A DNA stretch of 64,000 nucleotides. Source: Natranaeroarchaeum sp042663585. Its GTDB lineage: Archaea; Halobacteriota; Halobacteria; Halobacteriales; Natronoarchaeaceae. A program made the position numbers and the translations under genes. The DNA is taken from the NCBI RefSeq assembly GCF_042663585.1, contig NZ_JBHTAN010000006.1, positions 1,550,001 through 1,614,000 on the forward strand. The letters run 5' to 3'. Under the pieces are notes generated by a model. That model did no database searches. It worked only from the letters and a program-made list of their open reading frames with translations, and was not told where the DNA came from. Shown in pieces: positions 44,185-52,284 of this stretch (position 1 is its first letter; the number at the start of each line of letters is the position of its first letter).

Positions 44185-45009
44185 TTACTGGCCGGTCGTC
44201 GACCGTGCTGGCGCGTCGGCGGCCTTCACGATTTCGCCTTTGACTCGCAAGGCGTCGAAGTCGTGGTCCGGTCGCAGTTTGACGAAATCGAGGAACTCGC
44301 GTGCCGCGAGTACGTCCTCGATGGAGTTGTGTGCGAGTGCGTACTCCACGGCAGTCTCGGCGTCGATGGCAGGTGCGAGGACCGCCAGTGCACAGGATAG
44401 ATCGTACGCCCGTGCCCCGTCCATCCCGTCCTCGCGAACGCTCGTCGCGTCGATGAAGTAAAGTTCCCCGTCGACTACGAGGACGTTCTCGGCCCGCAGA
44501 TCACCGTGTGCTAGCCCGTGTTCGTGCATCCTGGCGAGAGACTCGAACAGTTCGTCCGTGTAAGAAAGCTTCTCCATCGGCGAGAGGTCGCCCAGCGATC
44601 GGAAGTCGTCCAGATACTCCAGAACGACGACGCCGAACTGTTCGTACTCGAAGACGCCGACCGGGGCCGGCGTGTTGAGGCCGATTTCGCCCATGCGCTC
44701 GTTGGCTTCGAGTTCGTGTCGGCCCATCTCGACTGGCCCCTCGAACCGCTCGAAGAAGCCGGCCGTTCCGCTCGAAAACGCACCGATGTTGCGTGCCCCG
44801 GTGAGCACCGCGTGGACGAAGGCGTTCTGGGGCGAGATGATCTTCACGAACCACTGCTCGTCGACGATCAGTGGCGTCGATAGCCAGTTGTCCGCCTCAA
44901 GAAACTCGATCCGGACCGACTCTTCGTCTGACCGTTCGGCAAGCCTGCGGCCGACCCCTTCGAGGTCAGCCCAGTCGACGGTGCCCCGAACGAGACCACG
45001 CAAATCCAT
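44185..45009 (-). CDS. RIO/ABC1-like protein kinase
   Basis: This is a 274-residue kinase-like protein. The phosphate-binding Lys is in WFVKIISPQNA, the catalytic loop is HGDLRAENVLV and the metal-binding Asp is in LYFIDATSV. These match the RIO/ABC1 atypical kinase group, although the loop differs from the HxDLSxxN of true Rio1. The N-terminal 45 residues and C-terminal helices are not typical of Rio1 or Rio2. A role in ribosome maturation or lipid/quinone regulation is possible; neither is shown. It has its own TATA box and is divergent from an acyl-CoA dehydrogenase. Confidence 0.8.
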   Translation of the reverse strand: MDLRGLVRGTVDWADLEGVGRRLAERSDEESVRIEFLEADNWLSTPLIVDEQWFVKIISPQNAFVHAVLTGARNIGAFSSGTAGFFERFEGPVEMGRHELEANERMGEIGLNTPAPVGVFEYEQFGVVVLEYLDDFRSLGDLSPMEKLSYTDELFESLARMHEHGLAHGDLRAENVLVVDGELYFIDATSVREDGMDGARAYDLSCALAVLAPAIDAETAVEYALAHNSIEDVLAAREFLDFVKLRPDHDFDALRVKGEIVKAADAPARSTTGQ

Positions 45010-45032
45010 TGTTACGACGAACGTCAGCGACG

Positions 45033-45041
45033 CTTAAATTT
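45033..45041 (-). promoter_or_regulatory. TATA box of the RIO-like kinase
   Basis: The minus strand reads AAATTTAAG, centred about 28 bases before ATG 45009. Confidence 0.55.
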
Positions 45042-45086
45042 CTCTCGGGCCGTCACGAGCAAGACATCCAACATGATCGTTCGTCG

Positions 45087-45094
45087 TATTTATC
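45087..45094 (+). promoter_or_regulatory. TATA box of the acyl-CoA dehydrogenase
   Basis: TATTTATC is centred about 28 bases before ATG 45119, giving a leaderless start. Confidence 0.6.
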
Positions 45095-45118
45095 ACCTAC
45101 CTCGCTCTACGTCCCCGC

Positions 45119-46261
45119 ATGGAGTTTCGGATTCCCGACGAACACCGGATGATGCGAGAGGCCGTCCGGGAGGTCTGTGAGGCGGAAATCGAGCCGATAG
45201 CAGGAGAGATCGAAGAAGAACACCGTTTCCCACAGGAGGTCTTCGACGAACTCGCCGCACTCGACGTCATGAGCGTGCCGGTCGACGAGGAGTACGGCGG
45301 ACTCGGCGGCGATCAGTTGATGTACGCCCTGATCGTCGAGGAACTGGGCCGGGTCTCGGGTGCGATCGGACTCTCCTACGCCGCCCACGTCAGTCTGGCC
45401 TCGAAACCGATCGAAGCGTTCGGAACGGAAGCACAGAAAGAGCGCTGGCTTCGCCCGCTCGCCGAGGGCGAGCACATGGGTGGCTGGGCGCTCACGGAAC
45501 CCTCCAGCGGGAGCGACGCCAGCGACATGGACACGATGGCCGAGAAGGAGGGCGACGAGTGGGTGCTCAATGGGACAAAGCAGTTCATCACGAACGCGAA
45601 CGTCGCTGGCTCCATCCTCGTCAAGGCAGTGACCGATCCCGGCGCAGGCTACGATGGCATTTCGACGTTCATCGTCGACCCGACCGAGGACGACGGGTTC
45701 GAGGTCACCACTGTCTGGGACAAGATGGGCCTGAACGCCTCGCCGACCTGTGAGATCCAACTCGATGACGTCCGCCTCCCCGAGGACCGCCTGCTCGGCG
45801 ACCCGGGCGAGGGCTGGGACCAGACCAAAGCAACCCTCGACGGCGGTCGTATCTCCATCGCAGCGCTCTCGGTCGGACTGGCGCAGGGTGCCTACGAGGC
45901 CGCAAAATCCTACGCCACGGAGCGCGAGCAGTTCGGCCAGCCGATCTCCGAGTTCGACGCTATCAGAAACAAGATCGTGGCGATGGACCGGAAGATCGAG
46001 CGCTCGCGGCTACTGACCCACAAAGCCGCGTGGATGTACGACCAGGGCGAGGACGTCACCAAGGCGAGTTCGCTGGCGAAACTCGACGCCAGCGAGACGG
46101 CCCGCGAGGTCGCCGAAGAGGCCGTCCAGACGCTCGGTGGCTACGGATACACGACGGATTTCGCGCCACAACGGTTCTACCGCGACGCCAAACTGATGGA
46201 GATCGGCGAGGGAACGAGCGAGATCCAGGAACTCGTGATCGGTCGGGAGTTAGGACTGTAA
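45119..46261 (+). CDS. Acyl-CoA dehydrogenase (short-chain/isovaleryl type)
   Basis: This is a 380-residue FAD enzyme for beta-oxidation or branched-chain amino acid breakdown. FAD motifs are WALTEPSSGSDASDM and KQFITNANVAGSILV; the substrate-side helix begins QFGQPISEFDAIRNK; the C-terminal YGYTTDFAPQRFYRDAK and IGEGTSEIQ segments close the active site, with the Glu of GEGT at the catalytic-base position seen in medium- and short-chain enzymes. Length is typical. No electron-transfer flavoprotein genes are adjacent. Substrate chain length is not resolved. Confidence 0.92.
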   Translation: MEFRIPDEHRMMREAVREVCEAEIEPIAGEIEEEHRFPQEVFDELAALDVMSVPVDEEYGGLGGDQLMYALIVEELGRVSGAIGLSYAAHVSLASKPIEAFGTEAQKERWLRPLAEGEHMGGWALTEPSSGSDASDMDTMAEKEGDEWVLNGTKQFITNANVAGSILVKAVTDPGAGYDGISTFIVDPTEDDGFEVTTVWDKMGLNASPTCEIQLDDVRLPEDRLLGDPGEGWDQTKATLDGGRISIAALSVGLAQGAYEAAKSYATEREQFGQPISEFDAIRNKIVAMDRKIERSRLLTHKAAWMYDQGEDVTKASSLAKLDASETAREVAEEAVQTLGGYGYTTDFAPQRFYRDAKLMEIGEGTSEIQELVIGRELGL

Positions 46262-46303
46262 GCGTGGCTTCCCTCAGATCTCGGTTACCGGTTCGAGCGC
46301 TTC

Positions 46304-47476
46304 TCAGGCGAGTTCTAGCCCTTTCGGGTAGTCGGTGAGGTTCTCGTAGCCGTCTTCGGTGACGACGACGAGATCTTCGATCCGAATACCGCCCACGTCG
46401 GGATCGTAGAGGCCGGGTTCGATAGTGATGATCTGGCCAGCCTTCAGTTCGCCGCCGGTCGGGTTCAGCCGCGGGAGTTCGTGGACGTCCAGCCCGATGC
46501 CGTGGCCGGTGCCGTGGATGAATCCCGTCTCCGTCGAGGGATCATCACGGAGCGTGGCGTAGCCCGCTTCCTCGTAGACGTCACAGACCGCGTCGTGGAC
46601 GTCCGCGCCGGTGGCACCGGCTTCGACGGCGTCGAGCGCGGCCCCGTGTGCCTCGTGAGTGATCTCGTAGCGGTCACGAAGCTCTTCGCTTGCCGTGCCT
46701 TTGAGGAACGTCCGGGTCATGTCGGCGTGATAGCCCGTCTCCTTGTCACGGGGGAAGATGTCGACGACGATGGATTCCTCGGCGTCGAGCGGGCCACTTC
46801 CGCGGTCATGCGGGTCCGCACCGTCCGCGCCGCAGGCGACTATCGTCTCGTCGAGCGCACAGCCCTCCCGAAGTAGTTCGATCTCGATAGCCTGCTTAAC
46901 GCGCTCGCTCGTCAGCACCTCGCCGTCGTGGACTAGCTGGCCATCTTCGACCGTCGTGCCACCGATCAGTTCCTCGGCGCGGGCCATCGCGGCCTCGTTG
47001 GCGCGCTGGGCCGTCCGGACGTGTTCGATCTCCTCGTCGGTCTTGACCGAGCGGATCTCCGTGATCACGTCCTCTGACTCGACCGAGACGTCGATGGCGT
47101 GTTCGCGCAGGCCGTCGGCGGTGCCCGTTGGGAACTGGCCGGGGATCAGCACGGACTCGACGTGATTGTCCGCGAGGAAGGCGGCAATCGTCGCCAGCCG
47201 CCCCTCTCGTGGACCGTCCTCGGCTGCACGCTCCTGATAGTCGTACTCCTCGTATCTGGAGACACTGTCTGCTCGACTCTCCGAGACGGCACGGCCGTAC
47301 TCCAGTCCGGACACCAGCAGATGTGCGCCCTCGCCGTCGTACAGCGCGACGAAGGGATCCGGCGCGTCGAAGCCACAGACGTAGTACTGGTCGGAGTCGT
47401 CGTGGCCGTCGAAGAGGTAGCCGTCCGCACCCCGGTCGTCGATGACGTCGGCGAGTCGTGAGAGGTCGGGTTCCAT
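46304..47476 (-). CDS. Xaa-Pro peptidase family protein (M24)
   Basis: This 390-residue enzyme has an N-terminal creatinase-type domain (1-150) and a C-terminal M24 pita-bread domain. Metal ligands are the two Asp residues in VVDIFPRDKETGYHADMTRTF, the His in FIHGTGHGIGLDVHE, and the Glu residues in TIEPGLY and GGIRIEDL. It probably removes N-terminal residues before proline. ATG 47476 is set by a TATATAAT box 28 bases upstream and by GAGGAGG just before it; the open frame runs another 246 bases upstream but reads a different gene's DNA out of frame. Confidence 0.9.
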   Translation of the reverse strand: MEPDLSRLADVIDDRGADGYLFDGHDDSDQYYVCGFDAPDPFVALYDGEGAHLLVSGLEYGRAVSESRADSVSRYEEYDYQERAAEDGPREGRLATIAAFLADNHVESVLIPGQFPTGTADGLREHAIDVSVESEDVITEIRSVKTDEEIEHVRTAQRANEAAMARAEELIGGTTVEDGQLVHDGEVLTSERVKQAIEIELLREGCALDETIVACGADGADPHDRGSGPLDAEESIVVDIFPRDKETGYHADMTRTFLKGTASEELRDRYEITHEAHGAALDAVEAGATGADVHDAVCDVYEEAGYATLRDDPSTETGFIHGTGHGIGLDVHELPRLNPTGGELKAGQIITIEPGLYDPDVGGIRIEDLVVVTEDGYENLTDYPKGLELA

Positions 47477-47500
47477 ACCCTCCTCTCGGGCGCGGTGGAG

Positions 47501-47508
47501 TATATAAT
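47501..47508 (-). promoter_or_regulatory. TATA box of the M24 peptidase
   Basis: TATATAAT (minus strand ATTATATA) is centred 28 bases before ATG 47476. Confidence 0.6.
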
Positions 47509-47516
47509 TCGGGGAC

Positions 47517-47753
47517 TCACCACAGCAAGCCCGGTTCCTCGTCGGTCCGTCTGAGCCAGCGGAGTTCGCCGGACTCGAACAGGAAGGCGACCGTCTTACC
47601 GTCGACCCAGCCGTCGACAATCGAGCAGCTCTCGAAGTCGAGTTCGCGTCGCCAGCGCTCGCCGTCGCCGTCGGCGGCGAGGACCGTACAGCCGCTACCG
47701 ACGCTGTAGACCGTCTCGCCATCCCAGACCGTCGGTGGCGGAGGGCGGAATCC
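47517..47753 (-). pseudogene. Protein-like frame lacking a recognisable start codon (beta-rich protein remnant or non-standard start)
   Basis: On the minus strand a 78-codon stretch starting GFRPPPPTVWDGETVYSVG and ending EEPGLLW, then TGA at 47517, has good haloarchaeal codon use and a plausible beta-strand pattern (DGxxVY, LAADGDGERW, LFESGELRWL). The frame stays open upstream to about 47830 but contains no ATG or GTG, and the upstream residues (Arg/Thr/Ser-rich) look non-coding. The residues resemble one blade of a PQQ-type propeller, although a stand-alone small protein is also possible. Either a small gene has lost its start by a point change or frameshift, or it begins at an unusual codon. 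I could not tell which. Confidence 0.4.
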
Positions 47754-47827
47754 TCGGGCAGCGTGGGCGTAGTTCGTCGTTTCTCGTTCTCCAGTAAAAA
47801 GTTTACCAGTCGACAGATCCGTCCTGT

Positions 47828-48049
47828 TCAGCCGTCTGCTGGCTCCTCGGAATCCTCGGCCCGCCGGCCCGAAACCTCCCGGAGTTTGTCGGCGGCGTCG
47901 TCACTGGATCCCGTTCTGACCTCGGTGACGTTGTCGGGGTCGAGCCCCGACTCTGTAGCGTCGGTCTCGGTCGCATCGGCCTCGCCTTCTCGCTTCTCTG
48001 TATCGGAGCCACCGCCGAACCAGGAACGCAGTCGAGAGAGAAGTCCCAT
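47828..48049 (-). CDS. Small acidic protein with amphipathic N-terminus
   Basis: This is a 73-residue protein. MGLLSRLRSWFGGGSD forms a short amphipathic helix that may bind membranes; the remaining residues are acidic, disordered and rich in Glu, Thr and Asp. No known domain is seen. ATG 48049 is preferred; the open frame extends to 48151 through sequence antisense to the start of aroA. It is divergent from aroA, with 85 bases between starts. It may be a haloarchaea-specific small protein. Confidence 0.55.
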   Translation of the reverse strand: MGLLSRLRSWFGGGSDTEKREGEADATETDATESGLDPDNVTEVRTGSSDDAADKLREVSGRRAEDSEEPADG

Positions 48050-48134
48050 AGCCGCATCTCTGTGCGGCACCCTCCTTACTGTTCGGGTGGCACGTTCCGG
48101 TACTGTGATACCACTCCCGGCCATCAGGGCCGAT

Positions 48135-49424
48135 ATGAACGTCACGATCACGCCATCGACCGTCAGCGGATCCGCGAGCGCGCCGCCATCGAAGAGCTAT
48201 ACGCACCGTGCAGTGCTGGCCGCGGGCTACGCGGACGGCGCACTGGTCCACGGGCCGCTCGAAAGTGCCGATATCCGGGCCACGATGCGAGCAGTCGAAG
48301 CGTTCGGCGGGGACGTCTCGGAGACGAACGGAACACTCGACGTGGCGGGGTTCGATGGCCGCCCCGAGGTTCCCGACGACGTCATCGACTGTGGCAACAG
48401 CGGGACGACGACGCGACTCGTCACCGCGACGGCCGCGCTGGCCGACGGGATGACCGTTCTGACCGGCGACGCATCCCTTCGGTCACGCCCACATGGCCCC
48501 CTGCTCGACGCCATCGACCAGCTCGGCGGGAGTGCACGGAGCACCCGCGGAAACGGACAGGCACCGCTGGTCATCGAGGGGCCGATTTCGGGCGGCACCG
48601 TCTCGATTCCGGGCGATGTCTCCTCGCAGTTCATCTCCGCGCTGCTCTTTGCCGGTGCGGTGACCGAGGACGGCATCGACATTGACCTGGAGACGGAACT
48701 CAAGTCCTCACCCTACGTCGACATCACGACCGAACTGATGGCCGACTACGGTGTCGACGCTCGCCGGACCGAGCGGGGCTTCTCGGTCGAGGGCGGCCAG
48801 TCCTACGCCCCAGAGGGCGGCGAGTACTCGGTGCCCGGTGACTTCTCCTCGATGTCGTACCTGCTCGCGGTCGGTGCGGTGGCAGGCGACGACGCCGTCG
48901 AGATTCAGGGAGCCTATCCGAGTGCACAGGGCGACAGCGCCATCCTGGGGATCCTCGAAGACATGGGCGCGGCCATCGACTGGAACCGCGAGGACGGCGT
49001 GATTACCGTCGAGCGCAGCGAGCTATCGGGGACAACCGTCGACGTTGGCGACACGCCGGACCTGTTGCCGACCATCGCCACGCTCGGCGCGATAGCCGAC
49101 GGCGACACCCGGATCGAGAACTGCGAACACGTCCGGTACAAGGAGACCGATCGCGTGAGCGCGATGGCCGAGGAACTCGGGAAGATGGGGGCCGAAGTAA
49201 CGGAGGAACACGACGTGCTGACGATCCACGGCGACGAAACCGAGCTTTCGGGCGCGACGGTCGACGGCTGTGCGGACCACCGGATCATTATGTCGCTGGC
49301 AGTAGCCGGCCTCGTCGCCGACGGTCAGACCACGATCACCGGCGCGGAGCACGTCGACGTCTCTTTCCCCGACTTCTTCGAGGTGCTGGCGGGGCTGGGT
49401 GGGGCCGTCTCCCAGGCGGAGTGA
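48135..49424 (+). CDS. aroA: 3-phosphoshikimate 1-carboxyvinyltransferase (EPSP synthase)
   Basis: This 429-residue enzyme of the shikimate pathway transfers the enolpyruvyl group of PEP to shikimate-3-phosphate. Conserved elements are SAPPSKSYTHRAVLAA at the start, CGNSGTTTRLVTA, DASLRSRPHGPLLDAI, and the closing segments YKETDRVSAMAEEL and CADHRIIMSLAVAGL. Length is right for the family. ATG 48135 (MNVTITPS) precedes the conserved Lys loop by 18 residues. No other aro genes are in the window. Confidence 0.96.
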   Translation: MNVTITPSTVSGSASAPPSKSYTHRAVLAAGYADGALVHGPLESADIRATMRAVEAFGGDVSETNGTLDVAGFDGRPEVPDDVIDCGNSGTTTRLVTATAALADGMTVLTGDASLRSRPHGPLLDAIDQLGGSARSTRGNGQAPLVIEGPISGGTVSIPGDVSSQFISALLFAGAVTEDGIDIDLETELKSSPYVDITTELMADYGVDARRTERGFSVEGGQSYAPEGGEYSVPGDFSSMSYLLAVGAVAGDDAVEIQGAYPSAQGDSAILGILEDMGAAIDWNREDGVITVERSELSGTTVDVGDTPDLLPTIATLGAIADGDTRIENCEHVRYKETDRVSAMAEELGKMGAEVTEEHDVLTIHGDETELSGATVDGCADHRIIMSLAVAGLVADGQTTITGAEHVDVSFPDFFEVLAGLGGAVSQAE

Positions 49425-49453
49425 GCTGACGATACGACGGATACCCAAGATAC

Positions 49454-49460
49454 TTTTTAT
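49454..49460 (+). promoter_or_regulatory. TATA box of the membrane protein at 49483
   Basis: TTTTTAT is centred about 26 bases before ATG 49483. Confidence 0.6.
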
Positions 49461-49482
49461 CTAATATCTACTGCTATTCTGT

Positions 49483-49932
49483 ATGGAAGATAGTGCGGTC
49501 CAGTTCGAGGGAGATACCGAATCGGAGGTCGATGCCAACGAGCGCCTGTTCACCCTGTTCGGGGCTGTGGCGGCGGTGACGACCGTCGTCGCGTACGGTG
49601 TGGTCGGCTATATGCTCCTGGAGAGTGCCGTCTACGGTGCGATTGTCGGTGCGTTCGGCGGCGTGGGATCGTATCTGTTCCTGCCGTGGTTCATGGGTCT
49701 CTCGACGGTACAGGAGCAGTCCGACGAGGAACTCGGATTTGCGGATGCGAGTCAGCGTGTTTCGTCGAGCGCGCAGATGGGCGTGCTCGGCCTGGGACTC
49801 GAAGCCGGTTCCATCGTCGCGATTGCGGTCGGCCTCTCGGTCGCCGAACCGGATCCGGGCATCGGTGCGGGGGCCGCTATCGCGGTGACGCTCGTGATCT
49901 ACCTCGTCGGGTCAACGCTACTGGACTTCTAG
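49483..49932 (+). CDS. Haloarchaeal four-helix membrane protein, unknown function
   Basis: This is a 149-residue protein. After a 20-residue acidic N-terminus come four hydrophobic segments: about residues 23-45, 46-68, 97-117 and 122-147. An acidic loop (STVQEQSDEELGFADASQ) separates the two pairs. The glycine-rich helices resemble small membrane proteins of haloarchaea but I cannot name a family. It stands alone behind its own TATA box. Confidence 0.7.
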   Translation: MEDSAVQFEGDTESEVDANERLFTLFGAVAAVTTVVAYGVVGYMLLESAVYGAIVGAFGGVGSYLFLPWFMGLSTVQEQSDEELGFADASQRVSSSAQMGVLGLGLEAGSIVAIAVGLSVAEPDPGIGAGAAIAVTLVIYLVGSTLLDF

Positions 49933-50085
49933 CACCACTCCGGCCCCCTATACGGTCTCTTGCCTACTGATTCGGCGTGTCGCATTGTATAAACGCACTG
50001 TATCGTGCGACAGCGAGACGATGTACGGCCTCGCCAGCGCGGTGCTCGAAGCTACCCCTTCTCCTGCCATCGGTCGAACCGGAAC

Positions 50086-50095
50086 GTTATACATC
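50086..50095 (+). promoter_or_regulatory. TATA box of the Rieske protein
   Basis: GTTATACATC is centred about 27 bases before ATG 50118 and supports this start. A second element TGTATAAAC at 49986-49994 lies upstream. Confidence 0.55.
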
Positions 50096-50117
50096 AGCCA
50101 GTCACTTTCGGTACACG

Positions 50118-50537
50118 ATGAGTTCGGGAACGAGTATTACGTCGGTCGAGGAGGTGCCACGGGAGACGACGCTAATCTTCACCGTTCGCGACGTCGAATC
50201 GGGGGAGAAACGAGAGGCCGTTTTGACTGAACTTGCGGACGGCGTTGCCGGGTGGATGAACTACTGCCAGCATCTGACCCACATCCCACTCGACAAGGGC
50301 TCGGGTGCACCGATGCGGGACGGCGAGATCATCTGTGCGAACCATGGGGCGTACTTCGAGTCCGACAGCGGACGATGTACCTATGGACCGTGTGAGGGAG
50401 CGTTTCTGGAGGGGATCGACGTCACCGCCGAAGACGGCAACGTCTACCTTACCGACGAGAAGTACGAGTTCGTCGCTACGGGTGGTATCGAGACGGACGA
50501 CCTCGACCGGACGTCGACGTCGAACGTCGAGTTCTAG
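50118..50537 (+). CDS. Stand-alone Rieske [2Fe-2S] protein
   Basis: This is a 139-residue Rieske-fold protein. The cluster ligands are the Cys and His of NYCQHLTHIPLDKG and the Cys and His of IICANHGAYFES, with spacing normal for Rieske ferredoxins. A second Cys pair in GRCTYGPCEG may stabilise the fold. There is no signal peptide or membrane helix, so it is a soluble electron carrier or an oxygenase component; no oxygenase or cytochrome gene is adjacent. Its stop shares the palindrome CTAG with the stop of the convergent gene. Confidence 0.85.
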   Translation: MSSGTSITSVEEVPRETTLIFTVRDVESGEKREAVLTELADGVAGWMNYCQHLTHIPLDKGSGAPMRDGEIICANHGAYFESDSGRCTYGPCEGAFLEGIDVTAEDGNVYLTDEKYEFVATGGIETDDLDRTSTSNVEF

Positions 50538-50824
50538 TCGATTCTGAACGCCGGTTCTTCGATCCCTTCGTGTTTGCACTCCGGACAGCGGGAGGGAACG
50601 TTCGCCGGATCGTCAAACTCGTCGAACCCACACTCCCGGCAGGTCGGCGGGGCGACGAGCAGTTCTTCGTCCGTTGGGTCCAGCGAGTGAGCGAGATGTG
50701 TGACGTGATCGAGTGCAGCGCCGACGGAGACGTCGAACTCCGCGGCGAGGCCACTGGGCGTCTCGGTCTCGTTCCGAAGGGTTCGGGCAATGCGCTGTCG
50801 GGTCGTTTCCTCTGCTTCGCGCAT
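50534..50824 (-). CDS. Winged-helix plus zinc-ribbon transcription factor
   Basis: This is a 96-residue regulator. The N-terminal half is a helix-turn-helix (RQRIARTLRNETETPSGLAAEFDVSVGAALDHVTHL) and the C-terminal half is a zinc ribbon with CRECGFDEFDDPANVPSRCPEC. This arrangement is common in small archaeal DNA-binding proteins and suggests sequence-specific binding with zinc used for structure. Its stop codon overlaps that of the convergent Rieske gene by three bases. The target is unknown; the adjacent Rieske gene is one candidate by position only. Confidence 0.8.
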   Translation of the reverse strand: MREAEETTRQRIARTLRNETETPSGLAAEFDVSVGAALDHVTHLAHSLDPTDEELLVAPPTCRECGFDEFDDPANVPSRCPECKHEGIEEPAFRID

Positions 50825-50871
50825 GGTCGTAGGATGTCCCTATGTTCGCAAAGTCCTACCGGTCGGAGGGA

Positions 50872-51261
50872 TCACCGGCCGGTGGCTGAGCCGTTGTTTG
50901 ACGCATCCGATGCGGGCTGAGAATGCTGACCGAACATGTCGAGCAGTTTGCGGGCGTGGTCGCGCTTGGCCAGGAACACTTCCCGCACTGTCGGTGGGTT
51001 GTCGATGTCTGTCTCGTCGATGATCGACTCCGGTACCGCAATCGTGTCCGGAGGGATTCCGGACTCGCCGTGTACCGAGAAGTGCTGGCGGTCGAGTTTC
51101 ATCACCAGTGGCGAATCGAGTCGCTCGATCCCCTCTCCGGTCGCGTAGAGCTCCTCGTTGACGCGTTCGTGTTGCTCTCGCTGCATGACGGCTTTATCAC
51201 CGTCGAACGGTTCGACGTAGAGACGACCGAAGTAGTAGCCGCTGGAGAATTCCTCGAACAT
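50872..51261 (-). CDS. DUF5802-like haloarchaeal protein
   Basis: This is a 129-residue soluble protein starting MFEEFSSGYYFGRLYVEP, with a middle VMKLDRQHFSVHGESGIPPDTIAVP and a helical end REVFLAKRDHARKLLDMFG followed by a short polar tail. I recognise the pattern as a widely conserved haloarchaeal family of unknown function (DUF5802 from memory). ATG 51261 is chosen because a TTTATACTAT box lies about 30 bases upstream; a nine-residue extension to 51288 would overlap it. It faces away from the surface-protein gene at 51495. Confidence 0.75.
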   Translation of the reverse strand: MFEEFSSGYYFGRLYVEPFDGDKAVMQREQHERVNEELYATGEGIERLDSPLVMKLDRQHFSVHGESGIPPDTIAVPESIIDETDIDNPPTVREVFLAKRDHARKLLDMFGQHSQPASDASNNGSATGR

Positions 51262-51287
51262 GCTACACGTTAACAAGGGCCTCGTCA

Positions 51288-51300
51288 TAGTATAAAAGTT
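51288..51300 (-). promoter_or_regulatory. TATA box of the DUF5802-like gene
   Basis: On the minus strand AACTTTTATACTA lies about 30 bases before ATG 51261. Confidence 0.55.
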
Positions 51301-51396
51301 CCGCCGGTCCGGACCGTCGTCACCGCCCGAAGTCCCGGCCCATCGTGGTCGACCGGTATGAGATCCAAAAACACTATTTACTGATTCTCTGCTGGC

Positions 51397-51422
51397 TTTA
51401 AACGCTCAAAGCAGTTTTAAAC
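51397..51422 (+). repeat. Paired TTTAAAC motifs upstream of the second surface-protein gene
   Basis: TTTAAAC occurs at 51397-51403 and 51416-51422, 19 bases apart, in an AT-rich region about 40-70 bases before the TATA box of the gene at 51495. Each copy is preceded by GCT or GTT. Such spaced pairs can be activator or repressor sites; no binding protein is identified. Confidence 0.35.
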
Positions 51423-51462
51423 AGATATTTCTGCCGAATGAACGGAACGAACGAAACTGCGC

Positions 51463-51470
51463 TTTTTTAA
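51463..51470 (+). promoter_or_regulatory. TATA box of the surface protein at 51495
   Basis: TTTTTTAA is centred about 28 bases before ATG 51495. Confidence 0.6.
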
Positions 51471-51494
51471 GATCTGTAGTGGTAGTGAGTTTCA

Positions 51495-52199
51495 ATGAGA
51501 CCCCTTCGTGTTGTGGCGTTCGCTACGGTTGCCATCGTCGGGCTTGCCGTTCTCGCTTCGTTCGCCGGTGCGTCGGGAGCGATAGGGGTGCTCGACGAGG
51601 AGTCCGAAACGGAACCCACAGGGAACGCCAGCCTCGGCGTTCAGATGGGTTCGTTCATGCAGTCGAGTAGCACGAACACCGAGAGCGCGGTCAGCGAAGG
51701 AATGTTCGACGCCGAGTACCAGCAGGCAGACGACAGGGCCGCGGTGCTCGACAATCGGGCGGCTGACCTCGAAGCCAGGCTGACCGCGCTCAGACAGCAG
51801 AAAGCAGAGCTCGAAGACGCGGAAAACGATGTCAGCACACAAGTGCGGATGAGCCGGATCGCTAGCGAGATCCACTCGCTGGAACGCGAAGTGAACAACT
51901 CCGCCAGCCTTGCCAAAAAGGCCGGTCACTCCGGAGCACCGTTCGACGACCTCTCGAAGGGCGTCGCCGACTTGCGCGGTCCCGAAGTCGCAGAGGCGGC
52001 AGGTGCAATCCCTGGCGGTCCGGCACCAAGCGAGGTCGGTCCACCTGACAGTGTGCCCGGCGCGGGGGATGACACCGGCCCCTCAGACGAGAAAGGCTCG
52101 GAACGCAAACAGGGCCCTCAGGACAAGGACAGTCAGGGTAAGCAGCCTGATAGCGCACAGGACGACTCCAGTAGGGCTCTCTCCCTGGCATCGGCGTAG
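51495..52199 (+). CDS. Secreted helical surface protein (DUF7096-like), second copy
   Basis: This is a 234-residue exported protein with a signal peptide at residues 1-28. Residues 45-145 form a helical domain of the same type as in the protein at 23821: GSFMQSSSTNTESAVSEGMFDAEYQQADD, then heptad-like helices (LEARLTALRQQKAELEDAE, RIASEIHSLEREVNNSASL). The last 85 residues are disordered, rich in Pro, Gly, Asp and Ser. There is no membrane anchor or sorting signal. An 85-base gap separates it from the winged-helix gene at 52285 on the same strand, the second such pairing in the window. Confidence 0.7.
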   Translation: MRPLRVVAFATVAIVGLAVLASFAGASGAIGVLDEESETEPTGNASLGVQMGSFMQSSSTNTESAVSEGMFDAEYQQADDRAAVLDNRAADLEARLTALRQQKAELEDAENDVSTQVRMSRIASEIHSLEREVNNSASLAKKAGHSGAPFDDLSKGVADLRGPEVAEAAGAIPGGPAPSEVGPPDSVPGAGDDTGPSDEKGSERKQGPQDKDSQGKQPDSAQDDSSRALSLASA

Positions 52200-52284
52200 C
52201 CCCTCGTTTCTATCGGACGGCCCGCGAGTAGCCGAAATACCCGAGCAGACATGCTTTTCATCGCAGACGAATAACTACCTATAG

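Noticed and set aside
50021..50230. Plus-strand frame beginning MYGLASAVLEATPSPA with a TATA box about 31 bases upstream
   Set aside because: It runs out of frame through the Rieske gene and its second half is Arg-rich, as expected of a shadow frame.
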